A stretch of DNA of 64,000 nt from Lycocorax pyrrhopterus obiensis (taxonomy: Eukaryota; Chordata; Aves; Passeriformes; Paradisaeidae): assembly GCA_014706295.1 (NCBI GenBank), contig JACSVZ010000011.1:2130663-2194662 (forward strand). The letters are read 5' to 3'. A program made the position numbers and the translations under genes. Positions 48,999-60,310 of the stretch are shown in pieces (position 1 is the first letter of the stretch; each line of letters opens with the position of its first letter). The notes beneath the pieces were generated by a model. That model was not told where the DNA came from. It searched no databases and saw only the letters and a list, made by a program, of their open reading frames with translations.

Positions 48999-50247
48999 AA
49001 GGTAATTTTATTTCTAAGCTTTTTCTTAAGGTGCACTTAGCCTAGACACAGTACGCTACCAAATACATAAAATTTGTCAAGAGAACTTCCCAAGAAACTT
49101 CCGACATACAAAAAAAGCTACTGAAATATTCATCATATGTTACCTGAACTATCTTGTGAATAATGGGCAGATACTGTACCAGCAGGTAATCTCTAAAATA
49201 ACTTAATCAAGCAGCAACTGGTAACATTGTGGGATGTTCCCTCTGGGAATAGTGGCAGGCAGCAGAAATGTTGATTACTTGGCCCTTTGCCTTTCTGGTG
49301 CTGAATTACTGAAATCACAGGGAAACTTTTGCATAAGTGCACATAATTCTCATTTTTATTCTTAGATGTTAATATTTTTTGACTGGAGAAAAGGCAAGTC
49401 AAACTTTTCCCACATTTTCACTGAGGTTTCTGTCTGGTTTGGATCTGTATGGGACTTCTGTGTAGGAATATTTTGCTAATTTGCAGCAGACTGAAAAATG
49501 TGTAAGCAAAATATCCATGACACATGAATGCACATAGGTAAGATGTTTCTTAAAATTAAAATGTGTGCTGCTGCAAAAGACAGCACAAATCTAAGCTGCA
49601 TCTCAGAATCTTAATAATTGAGATTTTTCTTTTGGTCTGGCAAGATTTATCAGAAGACTTGATTTAGTTATACTCCTGCTTATTATAGGGAAGATGTTTA
49701 CGGATAATAATCTGTAAAGTTTTAATTTGGTGGTAAAAATAAAATAATGAAATATATATATTTCCTTGGATCCAAGCCTTTGCTGTTGCACTTGAAATGT
49801 TAAAGGAGCTGTGAAATTGCTGATTTGCATCCCCAGGAAACGTGGAACACCTGTGTTTTGGCAAAGGTCTTTACTGAAAAGGAGAAAATAGTTTCACATG
49901 TTCTCCAGGACTGATCACAGCTAGGAGGCCTGGGTCAGCTTTAGTTTAAAATGGAGTTGATTCCGATCTTGAGCACTCTATGAACAGGACTATGGGAAAG
50001 TTTTAAACACAGATTTCCCTTATAAGTGTATTTTTCAGGTTTAAAACTGGGACTTCTTATTCTGTCCCTCAGTCACTTGGGGACATGAGCTGCGGGTTTT
50101 TGAGCCTGTCACTCCGTAGGTATAAATCGAGATGCAGATCCTCTGAATTGTACCTTTGTGAATACAGAATGTCGCCACAGGAATCCTTGGACCTTGGCCC
50201 AAAACTGCTCCTAGAGATCAGGCAGAGTAAGAGCATTCTGCTTCTGA
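48999..50247. other. Unique non-coding sequence, nothing recognised
   Basis: AT-rich sequence without recognised elements. Frames are at most 79 codons. Confidence 0.5.
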
Positions 50248-50344
50248 GTGCTGCACCTACAAACAGCAGTGAGGAGCACCACGACTGATCGCTGGGGGAG
50301 CAGCGATCCGGCCTTTGGGAGTGCTGGACCTACAAACAGCAGTG

Positions 50345-50349
50345 AGGAG
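50345..50349. repeat. Target-site duplication, left copy (LTR copy 2)
   Basis: AGGAG abuts the LTR start. The uninterrupted sequence is visible in unit 1 of the tandem repeat (GTGAGGAGCACC), which confirms the empty site. Confidence 0.9.
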
Positions 50350-50737
50350 TGTTGGGGTGCACTGTGTGCTGGAAGAGAGACAGGCCCTGAGGGCCAGAGA
50401 GAGCCTCTTTCTTGGACCCAGAGGTGACCCTGGGAGTGCATCCAGGTCACCGGGGATGGGCTGAGAGAGGATTGTGGGTTTGTGGACAGTGCTGGGCCTA
50501 TGAGATGTGATAATTGTAGTTTGTGACCTTATAGGGCATTGTTTACCTGTTACCATAATAGGCAATGTCTGTGCACTACCCCAGGTGATTGGGGGACACT
50601 GAGGTGAACATCTTTCCTGTTTATATGATGGGATATCCTGTTGGGTGCTGGTATTTAGGGAATATTCACTGCGCAATAAACACTTTTGCACTTCTCCATC
50701 TTGTGTGTGGAGTCCATGCCCCTGCGTGAATACCGCA
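50350..50737 (+). mobile_element. Solo LTR, family copy 2 (ERVK-like), plus strand
   Basis: A 388-bp element beginning TGTTGGGGTGCACTG and ending GAATACCGCA, with poly(A) signal AATAAA at 50675-50680. By eye it is about 95% identical to copy 3, with differences concentrated in the last 80 bp. A perfect 5-bp duplication, AGGAG, flanks it (50345-50349, 50738-50742). The other two copies have 6-bp duplications. It sits inside unit 2 of a 73-bp tandem repeat. No internal proviral sequence remains. Confidence 0.93.
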
Positions 50738-50742
50738 AGGAG
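50738..50742. repeat. Target-site duplication, right copy (LTR copy 2)
   Basis: AGGAG after the LTR end, followed by CACCACGACTG exactly as in tandem unit 1. Confidence 0.9.
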
Positions 50743-50820
50743 CACCACGACTGATCGCTGGGGGAGCAGTGATCCGGCCTTTGGGAGTGTTGGACGCCCT
50801 TTCCTGACTTCTGTGCTCAT

Positions 50821-52409
50821 GAATGTGGGTTACAGAGAACTCTGCTAAGAAAACAAACCCGTTTGTTCTGCTCTTTTCATAGCACAGCCATCTGCTTGAG
50901 GCAAGTCAGGAACTGGGAAGAGCTGCATTTCCCAGCCTTAGGTAACAAAGAGAGGGCTGGGCTTTGGGGCTCGGGACTTTTTGGCTGGAGCAGCCCTGGT
51001 GGAACCCAGGCAGGAGAGCAGAGCGTTCTGAGAGGTGCTCAGCCCCTCTGCCTTTGGCCTGCTTGGTTGGGTGAGTGAGCGGCTGCCTGACAAGCACAGA
51101 GATTTAGCACTGCTAATTAAAATCCCGCTGGGGGGGCAATCGATGTCTACACAAAACAAACAGAGAATGCTTTCTGAAGTGCTGAGAAAAGGTGTAGCCA
51201 ATTGCAGCCCCTCAAGTTCCAGTAAAGCAGCGAAGTCCGGCCACAGAGAAGTTCCGATGGGGTTGCACATACCCTAAAATAGCCCCTTATTGTGACAATG
51301 CCTTCTGTGTCATCGCTGCTGTATAAATAATGCAATTTCTCATCCATACCTAGGGAAATAAGTGTTTTGCTTGTGCTCTGCCAACCCTGTGTCCTCCAGC
51401 ACCTCCTCATTTCACGCTGCCACGCGCAGGAAGCAAATCACAGCAGGGAGAGGGGGCAGCCCGGGATCCTGTGCTGTAATTTGGTGGTGGGCTTTTGTGT
51501 GTGCGTAGACAGCTGCTGTTTATTCCTATCATGCATATTGCAGTGTTCTCAATTTGCCTCCCACACCAAGTTGTATTCCTGTACTCAGTTGAAAGGGCAC
51601 TTAAAAAGCAGTGTGTCACTTCCCTGTGCTCGCAGTCAGTGTAACAAAGACTCTGTATTTTCCAGACCTGCAGCACAGCATCAAATACATTTTTAATTTA
51701 GGTTAGTGAGTATAGAGGCCAGAAGGATGTAGAAAATTTATTATCTCTTCTTATATGACTTCATCTGTAAGTTATCTCTGTGTTGAGCCCAGCTGGACAT
51801 TTGTATGTGAGTCTGCAACTCTACCTGAGGGGGAAAAAAGAAGGAAATCATGTCTTGAAGTCTTCTAGTCATTCCTCTTGGTAGTTTGCTGCACTGGTTG
51901 CTTGCCCTGACTCTTAAAATGTGTGCCTTAATGCAGTCTGACTTTCGTTTGGATTCAGTGTTCTGTTTGCATCCTCCCACCTCATTAGAAAGTTCCTTTT
52001 CGCACATCACTTTATTCCTGGGAAGGAGCCTCTCTCTGCTTTACTGTGCAGCGAAGCTCTGCGGAGATATTTGGGACAGCCCAGGGAAAGTATTGACGTG
52101 CCAGTGGGATGCTGCTCCTGATCTCATTGGTCTGTCTTGGGGCCCTCCCTCTTGTTTTTCTGTGTTTAGTTAACAGGGCTGCAGCTCAGAGCTGGCAGGG
52201 CTCTGAGGGGGATTTAGGGTGGCCGTGAGTCGCTGCTTTAAGGGGTTAAATACACCAAAATTGTTAAGGGTAAATGTAAAGTTCTGTTCTTCCAGCACTC
52301 AAATATTGCCCTGACATAATGGATCTGTTCATTCTGGTGGTTCAAAAATGAGCTCAAAGGAGTTTTAAACTTCTCAGGTTTTATAAATCTTAAAAACCTG
52401 GGAAGCATA
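50821..52409. other. Unique non-coding sequence, nothing recognised
   Basis: Frames of up to 110 codons overlap on both strands (50938-51270, 51367-51696) without known domains. No repeats were recognised. Confidence 0.45.
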
Positions 52410-52848
52410 ACAGAGAGAAGGAATCTGGAGCTGAGGAAGGGGCTGGAGCCCCAGGAGTGGCTGAGGGAGCTGGGAAAGGGGCTCAGCCTGGAGAAAAGGA
52501 GGCTCAGGGGGGACCCTGTGGCTCTGCACAACTCCCTGACAGGAGGGGGCAGCCGGGGGGGTCGGGCTCTGCTCCCAGGGAACAGGGACAGGAGGAGAGG
52601 GAACGGCCTCAGGCTGGGCCAGGGGAGGCTCAGGTTGAATTTTAGGGAAAAACTTCTTCACAGAAATGGTTGTCCAGCCTGGCACAGCTGCCCAGGGCAG
52701 GGGTGAACTCCTCATCCCTGAAGGGATTAAAGCCATGTGGATGTGGCTCTTAGGGACATGGTTTAGTGGTGGCCCTGGCAGTGCTGGGTTAATGGTTGAA
52801 CTTGATGGTCTTGGTTGGTCTTTTCCAACCTAAATGATTCTGTGATTT
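52410..52848 (+). mobile_element. CR1 LINE 3'-end fragment, plus strand, about 440 bp
   Basis: The longest CR1 remnant in the window, in sense orientation. It runs from GGAGCTGAGGAAGGGGC-type sequence through CAGCCTGGAGAAAAGGAGGC, GGCTGGGCCAGGGGAGGCTC, AACTTCTTCACAGAAATGG and CAGCCTGGCACAGCTGCCCA to the terminal GAACTTGATGGTC, CTTTTCCAACC and the tail ATTCTGTGATT (52837-52847). It includes the end of the reverse-transcriptase region degraded beyond recognition and the 3' UTR. It is truncated at the 5' end, as most CR1 copies are. Confidence 0.95.
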
Positions 52849-53220
52849 TAAAGTGGAGTGAGGTTAGGAGGCTCCAGTCCACTACCCTTGGTATTCCGTA
52901 GCATTATTTCCAGAAAAATGTTGTGTTTTTCTATCTGTATAATTGGTAGATTGGGTGGGACAGGAGAGAGTAACACCAAGTACTCTTAATTCACAAGTTT
53001 TGAATTCACAACTGAAGTGCAATAGCTTGGGCAGTAGATGAATATTATTAGTGTTATATATTTTCCTGCATGGCATGAGTGACTTTTGATGCAGGAAATG
53101 GTTTAGAAAATAATTTTTTATCAAGTTGAACCCTGGCATCTTTGTTGCAGCGACTTCCTTCCTTTTTCCCATTCAGAGTCTTTGTAAAGTTTCCTTAACA
53201 TGTGGTGTTTTCTCAGAGCA
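52849..53220. other. Unique non-coding sequence, nothing recognised
   Basis: AT-leaning sequence after the CR1 tail with no recognised features. Confidence 0.5.
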
Positions 53221-53460
53221 CAGTTTTTATTTCCCAAAGCTTTTATCATGTGAGATGCTTTTCTGCGAGGTCCCTCTGATCTGTCCATCTCCCGAGCCTG
53301 CTGCTCCCGAGCACGGGCGCTCCGGCTGAGATCTGATGGGACTCGGATAATCGTGCTTATTTTACATACTCGGTGCTGTGACCTAAATAGCATCACTTTT
53401 TATGTGGCAGGGTTTCATTGTCAGCTTGCACTCAGTGCATTATCCAGCCTGACACCCAGC
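53221..53460. promoter_or_regulatory. Candidate conserved element with CpG cluster
   Basis: About nine CpG sites fall between 53264 and 53373, flanked by AT-rich sequence (TTTTATCATGTGAGATGC, CATCACTTTTTATGTGGC). Non-repetitive, with no supported coding frame. The resemblance to an enhancer-like conserved block is a judgement on composition only. Confidence 0.25.
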
Positions 53461-54377
53461 TCTGTCTCTGAGATTCTCCTGCATGGAATCTATTCACGGG
53501 GAAAATCCTCCCGGCCTTGTTCAATTTAAACTCCTCGCATCTCCCAGCAAAGTCAGTGGATCGCAGTGGGAGTTGCCGGATTAAGACTGAACAAAGACCT
53601 CAGGATTTGGTTCCCTGTCGGTGCATTTGTTTGTTTCTTTCAGCTGAGACTACTTGTCATTTGTTTCTATTGAATCACAGGACAAATTGATTTAATTATT
53701 TTGGTCCCTCAGGGTCTTTGACATCTTGCATACTGTTTAGGGGAGGTGTAAAGCCTGGCAGTTTTCTCTCTAGTTTCTTATATTTAATAATAAGCAATAA
53801 TCAGGTTGCTGTATTTGTATTCTAAATGCATGTTTGGATATTTTGAAGAGCTTCTTCATCATAAAAACTTGCTGAAAAACCTGCCTTTTTCAGGGAGGTG
53901 GGGAGAAAACCTTCCAAAGAAAACAAAACAAGCAAAAAAACACCCTGTATCACACAGATGTACTTCTGGGGGGAAGAACAAAGTAACCCCAAAACTCCAA
54001 AACTAATCTGTGCTCTTACAGACTCTATGTTTGTGTGTTTAGAAGTAAAGGCATGAAGTGAAGGTGGAAAGAGTTAGAAAAGAGTTACTTTGTGCTTCTA
54101 TTTTTGGGTACGATGACACATAGAATTATGTTATACAGAACCCATTTCCTCTCCATATTTATGCGAAATCTGCAAATATTTGAAGTAATTGTATCTCCTG
54201 GCATACATATGTGCACTGGTGAATCATGTTGTGAGCTGATATTTAAATCAGTTGCAAAATACTGGTGTTTTGCAAAATCAATGTCTTAAAGACTGAATTT
54301 GTCACTGATTCTTTTTTTCTTGAGGTGAAATCAGCACCTTTGTCTCTTTCCACTATTTAGAATCACCTGTTCCAAGA
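53461..54377. other. Unique non-coding sequence, nothing recognised
   Basis: AT-rich sequence. Short frames only. Confidence 0.5.
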
Positions 54378-54474
54378 GAATCACAGAATGGTTTGGGTTG
54401 GGAGGGATCTTAAACTCATCTTGTTTCCACTCCCTGCCATGGGCAGGGACACCTTCCGCTGTCCCAGGGTGCCC
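54378..54474 (-). mobile_element. CR1 LINE 3'-end fragment, minus strand
   Basis: Reads GAATCACAGAATGGTTTGGG, then TTGGGAGGGATCTTAAA, then CTGCCATGGGCAGGGACACC, the reverse complement of a CR1 3' end. Only about 97 bp remain. Confidence 0.92.
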
Positions 54475-55034
54475 AGTTTGATTATTTATATGATGTGTAT
54501 CCTGCAGCAGTGAGTTTGGGATCCCCAGGCTGCGTTTGCATGCTTAGATGTCCACCCTAAAACCTGGTGCAGAGTTTGGGGCTGGAGGAAAGCGGGAAGG
54601 ACTAAGAGGGTTTTGAAAGGGACTGATCCTCAGCTGCTGAGGCCAGAGTGAGCTGTGGAGTGGCATCCTTGAAATGCATCTTTGAAAAGTGACATTTTTA
54701 TTTATTCATCGAGTTCATTGAGTGGAACACTGACCTGTTGGAAGAAGGGCTGTGAGGGTCTGGTGCACAAGATACTCTTGTGTGAGTATCTCCCATCACA
54801 GCCATTCCTGCAGCGCAGTATCAGTGCAGAGAAACAGCACGAATTTTATCAACTCTGCTGCTGTGGATGCCCATGAATATGAAAGAAAAATGCTGAAAGT
54901 TTGAAGCTTAATCTGCAGTGTTCTTTGTTACTGTCCCGTCCTTTACTGTCCCTTTTTATCCATTCCTCCAATTCATAATTAAAAGGGAGGAAAAAATAGG
55001 AGGAGGAGAAAGAAGAAAAAAAAAAGAATGAAAT
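54475..55034. other. Unique non-coding sequence with a purine-rich run
   Basis: Nothing recognised except an A/G-rich low-complexity run at about 54982-55028. Confidence 0.5.
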
Positions 55035-55262
55035 CTTTGCAAGACTTTTGGCTCTAATTAGATTTTCATTAAGGTTTTATAAAATCTATTACACAAATCC
55101 TCCTAAGAAATGAGAGCACAGTTCATGGAGATGATTAACAAATTGGCTTAATGAACTTATCTTGAACCTCTCAGACCCACTGCGGAGTTCTCGCTCGCCT
55201 GAAGTGTTGGAAGGAAACGCATCCAGAGCGTCAGCTCTGAGCAGCGTAAGGAGGAGAGATGA
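55035..55262. promoter_or_regulatory. Candidate conserved non-coding element
   Basis: An AT-rich half contains CTCTAATTAGATTTTCATTA, and is followed by a CpG-richer half at 55178-55250 (for example GCGGAGTTCTCGCTCGCC). Non-repetitive, with no supported exon. The homeodomain-type TAATTA core plus CpGs suggests a regulatory block. Unproven. Confidence 0.3.
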
Positions 55263-55719
55263 GGTCAGATGGGCCCCGCCGTGTTCGTACTTCCCTGGGA
55301 GAGCACATCCACAAGCCACACGGAGCTGTCACTGATGTGGCAGCTGCAGCCGTGAAAAGCCCCGCACAGCCAGACTCAGGCCGTGCATTTGTGGCAGCTG
55401 AGGGCAGTTCTACCTTGAACAGACTCACTGGGGCTGTGGAACAAGGAGTGCCTGAGCCCTTATCTCTGTTTGCATGGGAAGGGAAGGGAGAGCAGCCCTT
55501 GGCCCTGTTTGTTTGCACTGCTGTAAATCCCAGCACTGTAATCCTGGAGTGACCTGCTCAAGGGCTGCCAGCAGACACCCCAGTCAAGATTAGAGCTGCC
55601 AAAACAGAGGGTACTTCCAAAAATTACGTCTGAGAGGGGAATTAAGAAATTGCTTTAACTTCCACATCTCTAGGATGGTCAGATGACAATTCCTAACACT
55701 CCTCTATGGTTTATGCAGT
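55263..55719. other. Unique non-coding sequence, nothing recognised
   Basis: Overlapping frames of about 100 codons on both strands (55231-55552), with no recognised domain. Confidence 0.5.
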
Positions 55720-55792
55720 GATATATATATCTGTATCTATATCTATATCTATCTATATATCTATATCTATATATATTTACATATATATATAA
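55720..55792. repeat. Compound AT-rich microsatellite
   Basis: (TA)n mixed with ATCTAT-type hexamers and tetramers (TATCTATATCTATATCTATC and similar). Likely length-polymorphic. Confidence 0.95.
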
Positions 55793-56388
55793 TCTCAAAA
55801 CTTTTTACAAAAAAATTACATTTCTTGATGTTAAGCAGGCACAGGTGGGAAAGGTCTCCTACCCAGATTTTGTTTCGGATGGTGTGCCTGGTGTCTGACT
55901 GCTCTGGGATATTTAGGTTTGAATATAAGAATTTAGACCATGTGTGGTCTAAAAGCACAGGTGAACGCAAACTTTCAATCAGGAATTTGGTCCTGGGTCG
56001 TCATGAGAAACACCCATCAAAGCTGCATTCTTTAAGGAATATTATTGAAATGTAGTGATTCCAGACAGGATTACCAGATCCACTGGGACACATAACTCCT
56101 GATGGAAGTTCTGGCTCCAGAGCCATGGCCCTGCTCTCCCTTCTTTCTCATACTGTCACTGCCTTCTGCTCTTGTTGGTAGTGGAATTAGTGTTGTACAA
56201 ATCAGGGAGGTGCCTGACTGGTTTTGTTTTGCTGATGGGTTGTTTTCTGCTGGCTCATTCCCATCCCGGATGTCTGCAAGTGCTGTTTGCCCCAGCACAG
56301 CCCCAGTGAGGGAGGTGGGAACGTGTGGCCGAGGAGAGCCCTAACCCTGGCACTGCCTGGTAGCTCTGCTCTTGAATGTTCAACCTCA
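55793..56388. other. Unique non-coding sequence, nothing recognised
   Basis: Short frames only, no repeats recognised. Confidence 0.5.
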
Positions 56389-56394
56389 CTCAGC
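56389..56394. repeat. Target-site duplication, left copy (LTR copy 3)
   Basis: CTCAGC immediately before the LTR, identical to 56782-56787. Confidence 0.93.
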
Positions 56395-56781
56395 TGTTGG
56401 GGTGCACTGTGTGCTGGAAGAGAGACAGGCCCTGAGGGCCGGAGAGAGCCTCTTTCTTGGACCCAGAGGTGACCCTGGGAGTGCATCCAGGTCACCAGGG
56501 GATGGGCTGAGAGAGGATTGTGGGTTTGTGGATGGTGTTGGGCCTATGAGATGTGATAATTGTAGTTTGTGACCTTATAGGGCATTGTTTACCTGTTACC
56601 ATAATAGGCAATGTCTGTGCACTACCCCAGGTGATTGGGGGACACTGAGGTGAACATCTTTCCTGTTTATATGATGTGATATCCTGTTAGGTGCTGGTAT
56701 TTAGGGAATTCTGAGTGCACAATAAAGGCTTTGCACTTTCCATCTTGTGTGTGAAGTCCATGCCCTTGCGTGATGACTGCA
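56395..56781 (+). mobile_element. Solo LTR, family copy 3 (ERVK-like), plus strand
   Basis: A 387-bp element beginning TGTTGGGGTGCACTG and ending GATGACTGCA, with AATAAA at 56721-56726. A perfect 6-bp duplication, CTCAGC, flanks it (56389-56394, 56782-56787). It is in the same orientation as copy 2, 5.7 kb upstream, but the two have different duplications and unrelated sequence between them, so they are separate insertions and not the two ends of one provirus. Internal proviral sequence is absent. Confidence 0.94.
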
Positions 56782-56787
56782 CTCAGC
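56782..56787. repeat. Target-site duplication, right copy (LTR copy 3)
   Basis: CTCAGC immediately after the LTR. Confidence 0.93.
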
Positions 56788-59700
56788 TATTTCAGCCTGA
56801 GAATTAAAACCCTGCTATTGCCCCTTACTGGGAGGGAGGAACACCACAAACCCTCTTCTTGGCTCTCTTTAGCCCCTACCTCAGCTGTATGGGATGTCCA
56901 TGGCCCCTCTCCCGTCCATCTGTGCAGGAGCACGAGCAGCACCTCCTTTGCCATTCCCCAAGTGCTGCCTGTGAGCGGGAATTCAGCAGGGAAAAGCAGC
57001 TCCCTGTGTCACTGTCTGTCCCCACAGAACGGGAGGCACAGCTTGTCCTCATTACTGCTGCCTCTTGCCAAGCTTAAAGCATCTCCTTTTCACTCGTTGG
57101 AGAGGGTTTCAAACACTTGGAAGAAGCAGAAGTTCTGGAAAGCCAAAGTTTGGAAATGAGGCAGCAGCTCGCTGGGTGTTGTGCCCTTCTAATCACCAGC
57201 CCTGGTGCATGAATCAGTGTCTGACACTTGTCAACACGGTATGTCCCGGCTTCTTTTGGGCATTGTGCTCCAGAGTCCTCATCCCAAAACTCATCTGGGA
57301 CTTGGAGCTGCGATCTGCTCCCTTTTGCCAACACTTATCTGCAGGATACAGCAGCGTTCAAATAATGTACAGCACCTCGTCTCTAATCAGCGCTGCAGGA
57401 GATAAGCTTGGATATAGGTATTTTGCCAACTCTAAATACATATTAGGAAAAATCTTTTGTCTCCATAATATCAAGGTTAAAAAACTGCTTTGCAGCCTTA
57501 CAAGTTTTTTAAAAGTTAGGTCTTAAAGGTTAAGAATTAGAAAAATCTTAGCTTGCCCTTGTAACCTTGAGCCTCTTCTTCGTGCACACGCACTATTTTA
57601 CAATTATTTTAATTGCAGAATAGCAATCCTGGCTGCACATCCTGCAGTTCATAAAGGTTAAGGAATTGCACCTGAGGGCAACAACTGTGTCACGTCGAGA
57701 CTTTCCTAAATGTGTCTCTGCTGGAAGCAAATATGCCTTGCTGTTAGAAGGAGAATTTGTTAGTCAAATAAACTGGGACTGTCCTGGTGCCGTCCGTGTC
57801 TGGTCTCAGAGTAACCTTAAATGTAATGAGGAAATGTCCCTTAAGGTAGCGTTAACTTTACTTTTTAATTTCATATTAAAGTTCTCTGCAGTTCATTATT
57901 TATTTATTAAGGGGCAGGATGAGGTTTAATTACTGGAATGGGGAGTAATGCAGAGCTCCAGTTGTGGGCTGGTTTTGGGGTTGTTTTCCTGCTGCAGGAA
58001 GTGCCAGGACCCCGCTGTGGGCACACAGATGGTTGAGCTCACAGCAGGGCCCTGCAGCTCTTTAAATTATGGTGCAAAAGAAACTGTGTTCCCTTAAGGA
58101 ACTGAGCATCTCATTTCTGAGGATCAAGCCAAAAGTTGGTAAAATGTGTGGCACTGGGTTCATTTACCTTGAATGAACTCTCCTGAGCACTGGAGAAGTT
58201 GGAAATTTGGAATAAAGGCCAGATTTTGTGTATGCAAAGAATATCAGTAAAACTGGAGTAAAGAAACTATGGCCCCTTGTTTCCACTGCAATCAGCCTCC
58301 AAATCCTTAATGAATTTACGAGGACAAGGATTTGCCCAGCAACTCCTGATCTGCAGACAGGAGCAGGACTGGACTGCTGAAACTCAAATGATATATTTGC
58401 TGATGAGATTTTAGTTTTGATAGGAGGACATGAATATTAGAATTTAATATTTGCAGCAGCTTTTTGACATTCTATGCCTTGACACCAAGGACTTTTACTT
58501 GTAGATGATAATTCCAAATATCAGGGAGCAGATGTTTCTTGGGGGAAAAAACCCCAGAACTGTGATAGCAGATGCAGTCAGGTATGTAAAAAACCACAAA
58601 ATATAGTGCAGGCTTGGTTTTTTTAAGGGGTTTCTGCTTTTTTGGTGGGGGAAAGATGACCTTTAAGATGGTGAATATTTGTGTTTTACCAAATCACAAT
58701 TTTTTAATTTTATTGTATATTTTGATCTCTAGTCACCAAATTGTTCTTTAGCAATAAACAGATCTTTGAAACTGTTTTCAGAGGAAACACACAGGAAATT
58801 CTGTTGCCTGTTTGGTGATGTTTACTTGAAAGGACTTGCTAATTAAAAGAAGAGCAAGTTAGGACAACTACTGTAATTATTGACTATTAGGATTTTTAAG
58901 CTGGGTAGTTGAATGATACATCTTAGATCTATTTTTACACAACTCCATCTCATTGTTCTCATACATGACATTAAATGATTCATGTGTTTTCTCCTCTTTT
59001 TTCCTTCCCACATCTGTGAACTGCATTATTTTGGGGGATGTTTCCAGCTTAATTTATTAAATCTCTCAGTGTGTATTTGTTTCTCTCTTTCTTCATTCGG
59101 AGATAGTAAAATTCAAGTCACTGAGTAGGAGTAGATGGAGTAAGGCACTGCAATCCAAGGAAGCTTTGCTGGTGGAAATGCTGGATGTCAGTTTAACGTG
59201 GTTTATTGCACAGGCTACATAGTAAAAGCTTTTATTTTCATTCTCCTCATCACTTGGCTTTCCCACAGCAGCAGTTGTGGATGCACTGGCACTGGGAGGC
59301 ACTGGAAACCGTTCCACTTCTACCACACAGCCCTGGCTCTGAGCAGCAGTGGATGGCACAGAGCTGAAAATCCCCCGGAGCCTGTGGAACTCAGAGCTTC
59401 CCTGAACCTGCTGCTGCCCCAGCCCCAGGGACGTTTGAGTTGTGTTGATTTGATTTTTTAAATCTGTTGTATTTGACTTTTCAACCCGAAGGCATAAGCT
59501 ATTAACATCTGTTCAGTTTTATAAAGAGAGCAAAAGAATGCCTTGTTTTTAAAATAAAGATTGATTAGTCTCTGGCATTTTGGCTGTGGTGGCACGAGGT
59601 TCTTAACTTGTCGAGCAGTGAGCAAAGACATTCATTTTTCTGTTCTCCCCTCCCTCAGTTATACATTCTCAGCTTATAAACCCCATTTTGATCAATATAT

Positions 59701-60104
59701 CTACAGTTTCCAGGGCTCTCTGTAGAGCCAGTACTGCTTCAGCACACTTTTTTGGCAGTTCTTGTTGGCACAACTTCCGTGACTTGCATGCTAAAAAAAA
59801 AAATAATACAAAAAAGGGAGAGAAAAACAAGAATCATCTGACTTTGGGTTCATAAATGAAGATGTCAAAACTCTCCTCAACTTCAGTGTTGCAACATCAG
59901 TCATCAGAAGTTTTTATCCACAAAGTTTCTTCTGTTTAGATCCCTCCAGCAGAGAATTGTCCTCAATGTATTACATGTGAAATTCCCCTCTGGACTGTCC
60001 CATCCTCAACAGCAGAACCAAAAGCAGGATTGCTCCTGCTGCCTTGGGGAAATAACACCCCCAGTGCTCTGTGACAAGGACAAATCCCAGACAGGGCTGT
60101 GGAT
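56788..60104. other. Unique non-coding sequence, nothing recognised
   Basis: Frames of up to 153 codons (57065-57526) are antisense-overlapped and domain-free. AT-rich sequence dominates 58430-59100. An A-run lies at about 59790-59815. Confidence 0.45.
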
Positions 60105-60310
60105 TTTTACACACAAATTTTAAAATGCATTTTCTTCGGGGCCCTACTAACAGAAACTGGTATATCTTTGTAAAAGCAATTCAAATTACTGAATTTCAAC
60201 CTCGCAGAGAAAGAGCATATTTCGTAGTGATTTATGTACTGCACCCTCACAATGAATGTACAGTTTTGACGGGAAAATGAATAATTTGTAGCTCTAAATA
60301 GAGACAATGT
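60105..60310. promoter_or_regulatory. Candidate conserved non-coding element
   Basis: Non-repetitive AT-rich block with TTTTAAAATGCATTTTC, GTAAAAGCAATTCAAATTAC and GAATAATTTGTAGC. Short frames are open on both strands (66-69 codons) without recognisable content. It resembles a conserved element by composition only. Confidence 0.2.

Larger units (their letters stand above)
50248..50820. repeat. 73-bp tandem repeat interrupted by an LTR
   Basis: Unit 1 spans 50248-50320, and unit 2 starts at 50321. Unit 2 is broken at 50349 by the LTR plus its duplicated site and resumes at 50743. Unit 3 starts at 50787 but keeps only about 9 matching bases. Subtracting the 388-bp LTR and 5-bp duplication leaves an exact 73-bp period. 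Units 1 and 2 differ at very few bases (for example CAGCGATCC versus CAGTGATCC), so the tandem duplication is fairly recent yet predates the LTR insertion. The source of the 73-bp sequence is not recognised. Confidence 0.92.

Noticed and set aside
50257..50820. 187-codon minus-strand frame
   Set aside because: It runs through the 73-bp tandem units and the antisense strand of solo LTR copy 2.
50350..56781. LTR copies 2 and 3 as the two ends of one 6-kb provirus
   Set aside because: They have different target-site duplications (AGGAG and CTCAGC) that each close around a single LTR. The sequence between them contains CR1 remnants and no gag, pol or env content.
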